Source: Nitzschia sp. pyKryTriq1 | Taxonomy: Eukaryota; Bacillariophyta; Bacillariophyceae; Bacillariales; Bacillariaceae | Assembly: GCA_956465555.1 (NCBI GenBank) | Contig: OY101129.1 | Span: 124,001-188,000 of the forward strand | DNA: 64,000 bases | Direction of reading: 5' to 3' | Part shown: one piece after another, positions 1 through 11,654 of the stretch | How the letters are laid out: each line of letters opens with the position of its first letter | Position numbering within the stretch: position 1 is the first letter of the stretch | Position numbers and translations under genes: made by a program | Notes under the pieces: model-generated | Databases searched by the model: none | What the model was told of the DNA's origin: nothing | The model's input: the letters and a program-made list of their open reading frames with translations, nothing else

Positions 1-523
1 CTCACAGAATACTACCAAAAATACAGAGAGGTACAGTACTGTATGTAGGATGTTCGATATGTTCCGTTTTGCGTCGTCTCCGACGAAATAATAATGAGAA
101 AGGTTTTGGTCGTCCCTTTTGTCGCTTTTGATTGAGTGAGAGTATTCCTGCCCGGCCGGCGCGGGATGACGTCGACGTCCGATTCACTTCCGATTTGCAT
201 TGGCGCGACTCGTGAATCGTGCGAATCATCATCGTTGTAACAATTCGATTCATTCGAGGTGGTCGAAACAAATGGAATGGTCGGTCGCGGTGGTCGGTTG
301 TGCGTTTTCCTTTTCATTCTGTCGTGGGGGTGGTGGTGCTGGTACCAGCATGGTAGTATTATTTACCGTACCAGGTACTACTACTAGTAGTAGTACCGAC
401 GAATCCACCCGGCAGACGCAGAGAAAATAGACAACATGCAATAGTATAGTCTTCATAAAGGCCCCAGGATCGGGACTAAAATAGAGTGTTGACATCATAA
501 CATAATACTTACTCGCCATCCTA
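1..523. other. Intergenic, downstream of the aminopeptidase
   Basis: No gene is supported here. The stretch lies 3' of the minus-strand aminopeptidase and holds short CTAGTAGTAG-type and GTACCAGGTAC-type palindromic runs (about 345-400). The open frames are short, lack a recognisable domain, and overlap each other on both strands. Confidence 0.6.
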
Positions 524-3501
524 CTACAATAGCCCGTCCCAGAAATCGGCCTTTCCAATACCACTCGCTTGAAGAGTTGCCAAGAACTTTCCGTTGGCTC
601 TCATGTTCTCTGTCATTTGAGCAATCTTGCGCTCATTCTTGGGGAAGGGGTGCTTCTTGAAAAAGGCTTGGATCTCATCCGCCTTGGCTTCACTGCAAAA
701 TCCGCCACTGCACATGACAATCACAGCATCCATGAGGGAGGGACTTGCCTTGGCCACCATCTGCGAGAGCCGGACATGATTGTCTTGGAAATATTGCCAG
801 GACATCTCTCGACCCTTCTTTCCGGAATGACCAACACTACCCATGGCATAGAAAAAGTCTTGAAGCTTTACTTCCCCAGATGTGGTCCAGTCTAGCGTTG
901 CGAGCTTCAATTTCGGATCCTTGATTTGTCCCAGAGTATTGAGAACGTGTTTGCGTTCAGCATTGTCCTTGGCCTTGTAGTAGAATCCCTTGATGGCGTC
1001 GTATTCTTTCTCACCACCCGTCTTGAGGTAAATTTTGAAAACAGGACTCTTGATATCAGCCGGGAGAGCCGTTGCATCCTCCGGATTCTCCAAGAAGGCC
1101 TCGCAACGCCTGTTGGCTTCCGCCTTGACATGTTCGTCGTCCGAACAGAAAGTGCTCAACAACGAGACCATGATACCTCGCAAGATTGAGGTCAAATGGG
1201 CATCACCCTCCTTGGCATCCCAGCCCACCTTGTCGACCAGAGGCAGAACCAGTTGCTTCGCGAATTTGCAAAATAAGCCGTACATAGCTTCATCTTCCGA
1301 CAACACTGACTCCAAGCCACCTAGAGCATCAGCCAGACCTTGCCAGACGACGCAATCCTCTTCTTCCTTGTATCCAGCCAAAAGCTTAATCAACGCCTCG
1401 GGTGTCATCATTTGGTTCGCCTTGACCAAGGCATATGCGTCCATGATCAATCCAACGCGGTCGGCTGGCGTAGTCAATTCCTTGCTGACAACAGCCTTGC
1501 TCAAGCGGGCCAACATTTCATCGGTATACTGGACTCGCATAGGAACTTCTTGTCCGGCGTTGAGCTTTACCCAATCCGATTTGGATTGAAGAGGAATCGT
1601 AACTGTGGCGTTCTTCTCTCTCATCAAAATCATATCCTTTTGGACTCCAGCGGGCGTGGCGGTCAAGATTGGAATGGTCCAGAGTTTGTCCTTCCCGTCT
1701 TCGGGGACGTCCGACCCATCGGCTAGGAACCAAGACTGTTCCAATTCCAAGACAACCTTGTCGTCTTGCCAGTCTTCCTTGACGACTTTGACGAGTGGGA
1801 ATCCCATTTGTTCCGTCCAACTAGCCATCATTTCTTGAATCGGCATTCCGCTGACATCTTGCCAGGCCTGCCACAAATCCAAAGTCTCCGTGTTACTGTA
1901 GGCATGTTTCTTCATGTAGTTTCCCAATCCCTTTTGGAAATTGGGCATTCCCAGTACGGCACAAATCATTCGAACGACACTTCCACCCTTACAGTACGAG
2001 ATAGCATCAAAGACTTGTTCGACTTCTTCTGCGTGTCCAATAGGAACTTGGATCGGGTGAGACGACAAGAGTCCGTCTAGTTTCAAGGCACGGCTGAGAT
2101 GGTCATTGACGAACTGGTCCCACATTTGATAATCAGGAAAGCATTCGTGAGCCGACCAGTTCTCGGCCCAGGAAGCGAATCCTTCATTCAGCCACAAGTC
2201 GTCCCACCAGGTCATGGTGACCAAGTTCCCAAACCACTGATGGGCCAGTTCGTGACAAACGACAGTACAAACCCGTTGTTTCTGACTGTTACTGGCCGTG
2301 ACTGGATCAATCAAGAGGTCGACATCACGATAGGTCTATTAGAGAAAAAAGAAAAAAGGAAGGAAATGGGAAGGAAGGACTTAGAATCCAAGTTTCCAAT
2401 GAGACAACCGGCTACGAATATTCAGCATGGTCTTCTTACCACCAGACCCCAGTTTTCCATAGCACCCATGGCCTGTCAGAAATAGAGAGTTGTTAGAAGA
2501 CGCATCGATTGGAAGTCGTGTACGACTGTATGTACTCCAATATACAGTGGTATGTATGTACTCACAAATTCCGGAATGGCCACCATATCTAGTTTCGGAA
2601 GAGGATATTTGATTCCAAAAAATTCATCGTATGCATCCAGGGCACGAACCGCTGTATCCAACGCATATTGGCAACTCGCCGATCGTCCCCGAGGAGCATA
2701 CACCTTGACCAATACTCCCCCAATAGGAGTCATGGCCTGGACGAAATCAAATTCTCCAATACAAAATGCCAACAGATAGGTACTCATTTTGGGCGATTCC
2801 AAAAAGGAAATTTCGACTAAATCAGCAGAGGGGGATGGAAGTGTGATCCGCTTGGACTCGGGCATGTTGGAAAAGCACTCAAGGTTGGATGGAACGACCA
2901 ACGTGACTAGAAAGGTCGCCTTGGCGGCGGGCTCATCGACGCAGGGAAAGGCTCGGCGGGCATCCAAGGCTTCAAATTGAGTGGAAGCTACAATCTTGTC
3001 GACTCCATTAGTATCTTTGTAGTGACTTCGATAGAATCCCGCCATTTGATTGTTCAAACTTCCCGTGTAATCGATAGTCAAAGTGATGGTGCTCGAAGCC
3101 GGCAGCGCTTCGGGGAAGACGAACGTGACAGTCGTGGCTTTGAAATTCACGTGGATCTAGAGTGGATACCGGTAGGAACAATATACGTTAGAGAATGGCG
3201 GAACATGACACATCCACAACATAACTTTCAATATTCATCCTCGACTCACCTCCTCGGCATCGACTGTTTTGCTAGTAGTAGTAGTGGTTTGAAACTTGGC
3301 AGACTTGAAGAGTAGCTCTTTCGCATGCAGGTGGATGGTTTTGTGATCGCCGGCGCTCGCCGAGGTGGTCATTTCCAGAACCACCACCCCTTCAAAGGTG
3401 TACTGCTTGAGATCCGGAGTCAACTTCAAGTCATACTTGGTGGGTGTCACATAATCCGGCAGCAACACCCTGCCAGCGCTTTTGGAGGATTTGTCCAGCA
3501 T
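524..3501 (-). CDS. M1-family zinc aminopeptidase (puromycin-sensitive aminopeptidase type)
   Basis: This is a four-exon gene giving 895 aa: 3501-3250, 3156-2566, 2472-2440 and 2335-524, with all introns in phase 0 (93, 93 and 104 nt, GT...AG). It should remove N-terminal residues from peptides. The exopeptidase motif GAMENWG lies in the 33-nt third exon. The zinc site HELAH is at about residues 320-324, followed 18 residues later by the third ligand in WLNEGFASW (Glu about 343). The product begins directly with the N-terminal beta domain and has no obvious signal peptide, so a cytosolic enzyme is likely. Length and order (N-terminal domain, GAMEN, HExxH-18-E, long helical C-terminal half) match the puromycin-sensitive aminopeptidase group. 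The ATG at 3501 is the first in frame and gives the usual N-terminus. The family call is secure; substrate preference is not visible. Confidence 0.95.
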
Positions 3502-4161
3502 GATGATCTACGAGCTAGTAGGTAGTAGCAATGCGACTGCGAGTCGGAGAGATACACAGATTTGCAACAACACAACAATTAAAAAGAGATGCGTAGATGT
3601 TGTACTCGTAATATGGAGACATCAAGCGAGCATATAGCATATCAAGCATCAAGAATCAAGAGATCTTCTTCATCATGTTCGTGGGCGATCGAAACCAATC
3701 CAGAAAGAGGCGTCATTGTCGCGCTATTATCACACCTGCATGATGATGGGCGGGAATGCGTTGTTGCGATGATGAATGATGGTGACCGCTCGTGGTGCGC
3801 ACTTCTGCGCGCCTGAGAAACCCCTGGAAGAACAAAGAACACACTCCAAGGAAGAACCAACTGTTCGTGTTCGTTCGATTTTGTTGTCGTCGGAAAGACA
3901 TGCTGGTGGTACGAAACGGGCGAGAAAGGCGGAGTGAAGAAGACTCATCACTCATCACCCCTCAGTCGTCGTGAGTCACGATTTGGATTCAGATCGACGA
4001 GAAGTCGTCTCTACTACTACCGGTAGCTAGTACTAGTACAAAGAGATATAGTAGTTATTCTACTAGAGAGAAAGCAGGAGTATTTGTGGGAAGAAGAATT
4101 GATACTACCGACAGAAGAAAGAAGCTGGTGGTCTAGCTCCTAGTAGTAGTCCTCATCCTTC
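3502..4161. other. Intergenic, upstream of the aminopeptidase
   Basis: This holds the presumed promoter of the minus-strand aminopeptidase and the 3' flank of the next minus-strand gene. Only short overlapping frames are present. Short CTACTAG/TACCGGTAG runs lie near 4010-4070. No motif was firmly identified. Confidence 0.5.
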
Positions 4162-4407
4162 TTAATTTCGTTCTTGGTCATGTTGTTGTTTTTGTTGTTG
4201 TTGCATTCTTCTTCTATGTTCTTCCAACATGAGGAGCTGCTGGAATGTCTGCTGGAATGTGGTGCTACTACTAGTAGTACTAGGGTCGCTACTAGTAGTA
4301 GCAGTAAAGTTCAGGTTGCCACCGCCGCCGCCCCCCAATAATAAATTGCTGCTGTTGTTGGTGGTGTGGTTGTTGGTAGAAATGTTGCTCGTCATCAGCA
4401 TATTGGC

Positions 4408-4447
<40 letters not shown>

Positions 4448-6369
4448 TTCATGATTGCCATGTTGAAAGATGAACCAGCACCAGCATCCCCGCCCGCCTG
4501 CTGCTGTGGCATGCTGCTGCCGAACAAGAAGGAAGATGTCCCCATCGTCATGGTGTTGCCAGTATTTTGGTTCATCATCATCATTGACGGCAATGTCGAA
4601 GACGATGAAGAAGAAGGAAAATGGGATCCTCCTCCTGCGCCGCCGCCCAACGATGATAGTAACATGTTGTTCTGCTGCTGCTGATGCTGTTGCTGCTGCC
4701 AGTTGTTGTTGTTTGAGAACGCGGTAGGTTGAATTCTGCTTGATGCTCCTCCTCCTACACCACCACCAGCGAAGCTGCTGCTGTGAATGTTAATGCCTCC
4801 CCCACCAACCCCATGCTGGCTGCTGCTACTAGTACTGTTGTTGTTGTTGTTGTTGTTGTTGTTAGTCGTGTTGTTGTTGTTGTTGCCACCGATCCCGGAA
4901 AGAAAGAGTTGACGATGTGGCGCGGATAGTAGATAACTAGAGTTGTTGAATCCTCCTCTTCCAACAGCAGTACTAGTAGCAGTACTACTGTGCTGCCCCC
5001 CTCCCCCGCCAACACCACCAACACCAGCCGCAGTCCCGACCACAACACTATTACCAGTAGTAGAACCAGCACCAGGAGTACCACCTCCTTGTTGTTGGTA
5101 GAGAAGCTGCCGTTGCAGAGCCATCAACATCTCCTCTTGTTGCTGCTGCTGCTGCTGCTGCTGCTGTTGACGCTGCTGATTCTCCATGGCAGCAATCATA
5201 TCATTCAAAACTTGATGTTGTTGTTGCTGCTGCTGCTGTTGACGAAGTATAGCAATGGTCGTGCTACTATCATGATCATGATCGCCAAGGCGTAGTTGCT
5301 GCTGTTGTTGTTGTTGTTGCATGGACGAGACTGCCGAAGCAGGAAGGCCGACGGGAAGATGCACGAGAGGGTTGTTGTTGTTGTTGTTGTTGTTTATGTT
5401 GTTCGATCCAGCAATCAAGCTACCCGTGGCTGTGCCAACACCACCACCAAGGGTACTAGGAAACTGAACACCACCAGCACCAACCAGCACCAAAGGGGGG
5501 CCCATGGAAGCGTCGCCCTTGATGTTGCCGGTGGCACCAATGTTGGCAAGGGAGAGTGACATCATACTACTAGCTCCAGCACCAGCCGTTGCGCGTCCCA
5601 TCGAGGACGAGTTTCCTCCTCCTCTGCCTACTCCTTTCGCCTTTTGTTTGGTGATGGTGCTGGATGAACCACCAGCGGAGGAAAGCGGAACCTTCTTTCT
5701 TTGCAGCAGTTGATCTTGTTGCGTTTGTTTTTGTTGACGCTGGTGGTGGTGTTGGTGCTGGTCCTCCTCCTCGTCCGTGCGACGGGCCTTGGAGCGAAAG
5801 GCGTGCCCTACCTTTCGATACGAAATGGAGCGCTTGACTTCCACCCAATAGTTTTCGACGAGCATGATAAAGCGCCCACCTCGCTGTTTGATAGCGCTTA
5901 GGACTTCTTCAATAATCACGTGCTTTCCCTTGCGGTCCGCCTGGAGATACCTGGCCCGCTGCTGGTCCACTATATCCAACATGAAGAGGTTTCCTTGGTG
6001 CGACTGGAAGGGCTTTCCGCGCCCCAATAAAATGTCGGCTGGCACAGGTACCATCACTCGTTGGCCCCCCTTGGCTTCTTTCTTGGTCACCACGGCCCGC
6101 TGATGGCGCTTGACAGAGGCGATATCCTTTTTGGCTGCTCTCACCAGGTCCTCCAAACTCTCGTTGCTTCTCTCCTCCTCGCGAGACATCAACGAAGACG
6201 AGGAAGAGGAGGAAGCGGCGCCGCCATCGCCCCCTCCTCTCTGGTTGCTGCTGCTGTTGTTGTTGCTTCCTGACTTGCCTTTTTGCTTGTTGCTTTCGCC
6301 CTTGTTATTCTTCTTGCCTGATGCAAGGGCGCGTTGAGACGATTCTCGATCTTCGGGAGTGAGCATCAT
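4162..6369 (-). CDS. DUF6824 domain protein with Gln/Asn/Gly-rich tail
   Basis: A single-exon frame of 735 aa starts at an ATG-ATG pair (6369). After a basic Ser/Gly-rich N-terminus, residues about 110-200 carry a compact domain with DILLGRGK, HQGN, RYLQADRKGKH, a QRGGRF block and WVEV. This matches the diatom-enriched domain DUF6824, found in proteins sometimes suspected of nuclear roles. Everything after about residue 205 is low complexity: polyGln blocks (up to about 12), polyAsn (about 9), Gly-rich and Ser-rich runs and scattered Met. Such tails resemble transactivation or phase-separating regions, which is inference. There is no signal peptide or membrane segment. Frames on the opposite strand rich in Leu are shadows of the CAG/CAA/AAC repeats. 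Confidence 0.82.
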
Positions 6370-7775
6370 ATCTTTTGTATTCTTATTTTTAATTCCCTGC
6401 CACTACTGTTTGTGTTTGTGACAGCGTTGCGGTGTTCTTGGAGGTGGTGTTCTTGGTGGTGGTGTTCTTGGTGGTGTTGGTGGTGGTGCGTGCGTATGTA
6501 GAGATATTATTATTAGTTTGTTTTTCTCATCGCATCATTGCACAGCACATCATCACGCGCATAGCAATCTGGTGGTATTATTTCTCTGGTTCGTAGCAAC
6601 TCTTTCCGCCGGTTGTGCAGAATAAGACAATAGTGAACATTTTTTATTGGCGGTCGCACGTAGGCCACAGTGGTGTGTACTCGTACTTCAAAAAATGCAT
6701 CTTAAATATAAATACCAAGTGTATGCAACTCCATTCTTATTTATTGAAATCTGATGGGGGACAGATTCATCGATAAGAGGGCGAACTTAACGCCTCTTTG
6801 AATGGCCTTCAAGTCATGATCATTAATAAAAAAAGGAAAAATTAGTGCCTTGATTCTTCGTTACCGGTTCTTGCCTTGATTCGCATCACCAACATGATTA
6901 TATAAAGGACATCTAGAGAATTCTCTGGTAAGGAAGAGCAGGGCACTATATTGTATTTTAATTATTGTTAGGAGATTCGTTAGCATTCTGAAAACTGACT
7001 GTGTTCGTGGCGAAGGGCGAAGCAATCATCGGAAATCAAAGAAGCACATCGTTGAATCGGTTTTGTACAAGTACCGGTACTTCGTACAAACAGGTACCAC
7101 CACTTCCGAATCGTTAAGTGCATTCTTGGTATCGGAAATCAACGAAGCAGCATAGACGGAGAATCATCATCCAAGCCTTGCTTGCTTGAAGTCGAATGTG
7201 CCGTGCGTCAGGCCCGGGGGCTTGAGGGTACTAACTTGAACTAATGGCGGATGAGGTGGTACTGTCGCGTATAACTGCTCGGGTAGAAGTATTGCAGTCC
7301 CACCAGTACCTGGTACCTGTACCAGGTACGGTATGTTGAGGGCCGATGATTTACAGTATTCTATCGACGAGCGGTCTTGTCGGTCGATATCGGACATATC
7401 GGTTTGTCAGTCCAACCGGCTGTTCGACAAATTGATGCGTTCGTTCTATCGCGCGGTCTTGTCGGACCATGTCTGTCCGACGTAATTTTGCAGTCGTAGT
7501 AGTCATTCTGATAAGCACGGCATGTACTGTACCGGTACTGAACCGGTAGACTACAGGAAATACGATACCCCGTTGATCCGCAGCATTATTATCATAGTAC
7601 ATCTTACCTCTATTACCCATCGATCACATCACATCACATCACATCACAACAAGACACAATAAGGAATAAAGCCAAACAAACAAACAAACAAACAAACAAA
7701 CAAACAAAGCAAAAGATATATACACACACAAAAGTACTACAGTGTACAAAGAAAGCGCTAGTAGATAACAAAAAT
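6370..7775. other. Divergent intergenic region, 1.4 kb
   Basis: This separates the minus-strand DUF6824 gene from the plus-strand gene at 7776, so it should carry both promoters. It holds GTACCGGTAC palindromes (7071-7080, about 7528-7539), a GGTACCTGTACCAGGTAC cluster (about 7311-7328), a perfect (ATCAC)5 run at 7623-7647 and (CAAA)9 at 7673-7708. No convincing gene was seen; short frames at 7167-7620 have no recognisable content. Confidence 0.55.
7673..7708 (+). repeat. (CAAA)9 microsatellite
   Basis: Nine perfect tetranucleotide units lie about 70 bp upstream of the ATG at 7776, so probably in the promoter or 5' UTR of that gene. A perfect (ATCAC)5 run precedes it at 7623-7647. Confidence 0.95.
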
Positions 7776-8164
7776 ATGGTGTTTCCAACCATCAGATCAG
7801 CATCAGCAGTATCAGCAGCATCCGCAGCAGCATTGTGCGGCAACAGAAGAAAAAGAATAATGCGAAGAACAGCCCCAGCAGCAGCATCAGCATCCTCCTT
7901 GTCGCGAATCATCCAGCATCTCATCCTTACCGTGCTGGTGGCGTACCTCGTGTTGGTGGGACATTATTATTTCTACTGGAACAACAACGACAACAACATC
8001 ACCACCAACATCAACCGTGCCCCAACAACAACAACAACAACAACAACAACATCCATCGCATCCAATCAGCACAAGAAGCAGCGCAAGTCTTCGTCTTCTT
8101 CTTCTTCTTCTTCTTCTTGTTCCTTTCGAAAATATCCTCCCCATCGCTACTATTACCAACGAAG

Positions 8165-8199
<35 letters not shown>

Positions 8200-8861
8200 G
8201 AAAACAACAACAACAACAACAACCCTTTAATTTATTACCCTCCTTTTTGACGGCACCCCAAACCGAGTACATTTATGGAGAATATCCCACTTTTTTATCC
8301 ACCACATCATCAACAACAACATCAACAACCACATCAACAGCCACATCATCAAAATCATCATCAAAATCAGCATCGTCAGCCCAGAAATTATGTGTCGATC
8401 AGTCGGAATGGTGGCATTACCAAAATAATGCTACCACTACCACCACCACCACCACCACCACCACCAAATCGCGACTATTACCCTTTGCCGATGGGACCAA
8501 TCCTTCCATTTTGAGAATCAAAGACAATCCACAGTTGATGATGATGTTATCATCATCATCATCGAATGGTAATGGTAATGGTAATGGACTACTACAACTA
8601 CACGACAGTAATGATTATGAGGATGAGGAGGAGGAGGATCATGCGCCATATTATTTGGCCACGATTTGCATGACCAATTCTCAATGTTCGTGGAAAGATA
8701 CACCCGAAGAAATGCAAGAATATTCCATATCACCACCACTCCTGACGGAACCATCGACGGTTCGAACCATCTTGCTAGTGTTGGATCGTCACTTTCAAGT
8801 TTTGGAAGAAACGACCATTCAAACATTGATGGATGCCAAATCCTTTGGAAGACTCAAAATC

Positions 8862-8927
<66 letters not shown>

Positions 8928-10046
8928 CCACAACAACCACAATCACAAAATGAACAACCACCACCACAACCACAGCAACCACAAAAAATGATTTTTGCCT
9001 TGGACGATGCTCGACTCTTTACCTATCAAAATCAAGTATGGATCTCCTATCGAGAAGGGCGCAATTTTGGATATGATAAACAAGTATTGCATCCCTTGCA
9101 TCTCGAACGTATTGATGATGATGATGATGATGATGAAAGTCAACCACAACATCAGGGGCAAGGACAACAACAACAACAACAGCAGCAACGACGACGAGGA
9201 AAACTGCAAGCGACACTCAAGGCGTCCGAAGTTGAAACTCTTTGCTGTGGTCGCAACATGGCCTTGTTGGACAATGTACATACTCATCAACTACAGGCGC
9301 TTACTTGGGTGGATCCCATTACCGTCGTATCGGTAGATCTCAAACATACTACACCTACAGTAGAAGCAGGTAGACGACTATTGTCATCCAACACCATGCT
9401 GGACGGTCATGATCATGATCATGATCCGTCACGACCAATGCCTCTGAATACTGCAAAGAATGCTAGTAGTACTACTAGCACTCCCCGTCGGCGTTTGTTG
9501 TCAGAGAAGCAACCACAACAACAACCACAACAAGGAGGAGGAGGAAAAAAGAAGCAGAAACAGAAAAGGAAAAGTAGCGACTTTCATGGAACCAACGGAT
9601 TCATGGTGCATTTACCATTGACACAAGAATATTTGGGCATTGGGCACTTTCATCGTCCTCCCGGTCGAGAGGCCAATGAATATGCCCGTTTTGGTCATCA
9701 CTATACGCATGCCTTTTTTACCATTCCCGACCAACCGCCGTATTATCTGAAACGATTGTCGCCGGAATTATTGTTGCCGAGCCATGCCGATCCGGAAGAT
9801 GCCGAAATTATTCAATTTTGGAGTGGATTAGAGCGATTCAGTAGCAGTAGCAGCAGTGGTGGTGGTGGTGGTGGTGGTGATACTGACGACAAAAGAATGT
9901 TGTTGGCATTGGCGTATGGAATCAATGATTGCGAAGGAGCCGCCACGTATATTGATATGAAGGTGGTGGAAGATTTATTACGAGTCGTACCTCCAGGAAA
10001 GGAGGTGGTCGATCTCCTGGCACCAGTCCCAACAACAGCACCATAA
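7776..10046 (+). CDS. Type II membrane protein with trinucleotide-expanded Gln/Thr/Ser tracts; possible beta-propeller glycan enzyme
   Basis: A single exon of 756 aa. A basic N-terminus precedes one hydrophobic segment (about 45-67), so a type II Golgi-like orientation is likely. A long Ser/Thr/Gln/Asn spacer follows. The conserved-looking parts are spread out: TNPSILRIKDNP, YYLATICMT, MIFALDDARLFTYQNQVWIS, CCGRNMALLDN, LTWVDP, NGFMVHLP, YLGIGHFHRPPG, HYTHAFFTIPDQPPYYL and LALAYGINDCEGA. This rhythm of short strands with Asp/Asn, His and Tyr resembles five-bladed beta-propeller glycosidases or phosphorylases (GH43/GH130-like folds). I cannot assign a family and state this only as an inference. 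Inserts such as a 21-unit CAA run interrupt the fold between blades. No catalytic assignment is possible by eye. Confidence 0.72.
8865..8927 (+). repeat. (CAA)21 coding microsatellite
   Basis: A pure CAA run inside the gene at 7776-10046 encodes uninterrupted Gln. Shorter CAA, ACC and ACA runs occur at about 8020-8050, 8165-8220 and 8438-8466 in the same gene. Purity of the codon suggests recent expansion rather than selected polyGln. Confidence 0.93.
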
Positions 10047-10272
10047 TAGCTCTCTAGCAATTAGTAGTAGTAGCAACAGTCAGTACTGCACTCTACTACT
10101 AGAGTAGAATCATCGAATGTGATACTCATTAGCTTTATTTTTTTTATATATATTGAGACTATGGCATATAGCAAAGGATGAAATAGAAGAAGAGGTGTAG
10201 TTCGTTGTAGCTAGTAGTAGGACTCAAAGTGGTACATGCGAGTAGTACTAGTGACGACCACTCTCACTCAAT

Positions 10273-11013
10273 CTACCACGGCCATCCGCCCTGCTTCTTC
10301 TTTGGCTTTTCTTCCTTCTTCTTGTTGCTGACTTGTTTTGGTTCCTGCTTTGGTTGTTGTTGTTGCTGTTTCTTCTTTCCAAATAGTTTACCCATAAAGT
10401 CGGCATCTTCGTCGACATATCCTTGATCGGCATAGGGAAGACGCAAGTCAAAGCGACCGCCATTGTCAAATTTGCCACCGACTCCGAATTCTCCTCCGAC
10501 TCCAAAGGACGCGCCCGGAAGAGGAATGCCACCAATCTTTTTCGGGTCGCCGTATTGATCTTCCAGATCGCTAATCGTGCCCGCCTTGCGACGTTTCTTC
10601 CACTCATCCAGCGGATCCTCGCCCTTTTTATAATTCTTGGTTTGCCAACCCCACATTTCATTTTGCTTTTCGGAGGCCTCCAAACGTGTTTCTTCAATCT
10701 TGCGAAAGTACTTGTCGCGCTCCGATTTGGGGGCGCGGCGCAAGGCTAGAATCTCTTGCTGCTTTTGCCACTCCTCGTCCAATCGATCCTTACCCGATCC
10801 ACCGGCGCCCCAACTATCAAACAATCCATTCACTTGCGTGGAACTAGTACTAGTACTACTAGTACTGGTACCAGTACTAGTGATCGTGGTGCCGACTGCT
10901 GCAGATGGTACGGTGACAAAGCCTTGGGCAGTGCCTGCCAGCGTGCTGGAAAACACGACACATGCCAGGAAACTGCTAATAGTAGTAGCAGTCGAACCAG
11001 GAGTCGTCTTCAT
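10273..11013 (-). CDS. Plastid-targeted protein of unknown function
   Basis: A 246-aa single exon with ATG at 11013. The N-terminus is a signal peptide (hydrophobic SSFLACVVFSSTLAG) ending at TAQG-F, where a Phe begins the transit-peptide-like Ser/Thr-rich stretch. This matches the bipartite presequence of heterokont plastid proteins. The mature part is hydrophilic: a charged helix around EEWQKQQEILALRR, a segment with DPLDEWKKRRKAGTISDLED, short Gly/Phe repeats (GVGGEFGVGGKFDNGGRF), and a Lys/Gln-rich tail ending GGWPW. There is no membrane segment in the mature part. I do not recognise the family. It faces the plus-strand gene ending at 10046 (convergent), and diverges from the RAP gene at 11655. 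Confidence 0.75.
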   Translation of the reverse strand: MKTTPGSTATTISSFLACVVFSSTLAGTAQGFVTVPSAAVGTTITSTGTSTSSTSTSSTQVNGLFDSWGAGGSGKDRLDEEWQKQQEILALRRAPKSERDKYFRKIEETRLEASEKQNEMWGWQTKNYKKGEDPLDEWKKRRKAGTISDLEDQYGDPKKIGGIPLPGASFGVGGEFGVGGKFDNGGRFDLRLPYADQGYVDEDADFMGKLFGKKKQQQQQPKQEPKQVSNKKKEEKPKKKQGGWPW

Positions 11014-11654
11014 GTTGATTGATCAAGCAAGCAATATGATATTAATGTGATTTTTTGGAAGAACAGGCTATGGAGTATGGAACGAAAAGAACCTCTCCTG
11101 TCATTGTCTTTCTCGTGTTTCTCCTTTGTTCGTTTTTTTGGGGTGTTGAGTGTTGAGGATGAGAGAGTGAAGACGTGGATTTTGCTGCCGACGTCAGCGC
11201 ATCACGCGAAATGAAAAAATGTACGTACTGAGATAGTGTTTTATTGGGAAGAAGGAAACAGGGGGAAATCCTCCCCTTTTTACACCTATCTGACGCCGTA
11301 CAGTATGACAGACAGCGATCATCGTGTCGCACGAGTGCGTCGTGCGTCACAACGATAACGGTATCATCACTACCGGCCAACCAACCAAAAAAACTTCGCC
11401 CGCCTTGATCCTCAAAACATCACATCATATTATGCACATCTCTTTCGCTTTCAACGAACGACCTCATTCACATCATCTTATTATCTATGGCATTCGATAG
11501 CAGGAGCGTATACAGTATTGCATCACAGAATACGCGGCAGATTCAAAGCAGAGACGATATCGTCCTGGCCGAATCTACTAGTAGTAGTACGAAGTAGTAA
11601 GCACCACTCGCGTCCCCATTTCCATCACCGAACGAACGAGGAAAATCTGCAAGG
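11014..11654. other. Divergent intergenic region
   Basis: This is shared upstream sequence of the small plastid protein (-) and the RAP protein (+), so a bidirectional promoter is possible. Both products carry plastid presequences. No clear element and no other gene was seen. Confidence 0.5.

Noticed and set aside
4229-5295. Leu-, Val- and Cys-rich frames opposite the DUF6824 gene
   Set aside because: They are antisense readings of CAG/CAA/AAC repeats and have no membrane-protein logic beyond polyLeu.
7835-8953. Several overlapping frames in both strands of the CAA-rich gene
   Set aside because: Shadows of trinucleotide repeats; only the 756-aa frame has ordered segments.
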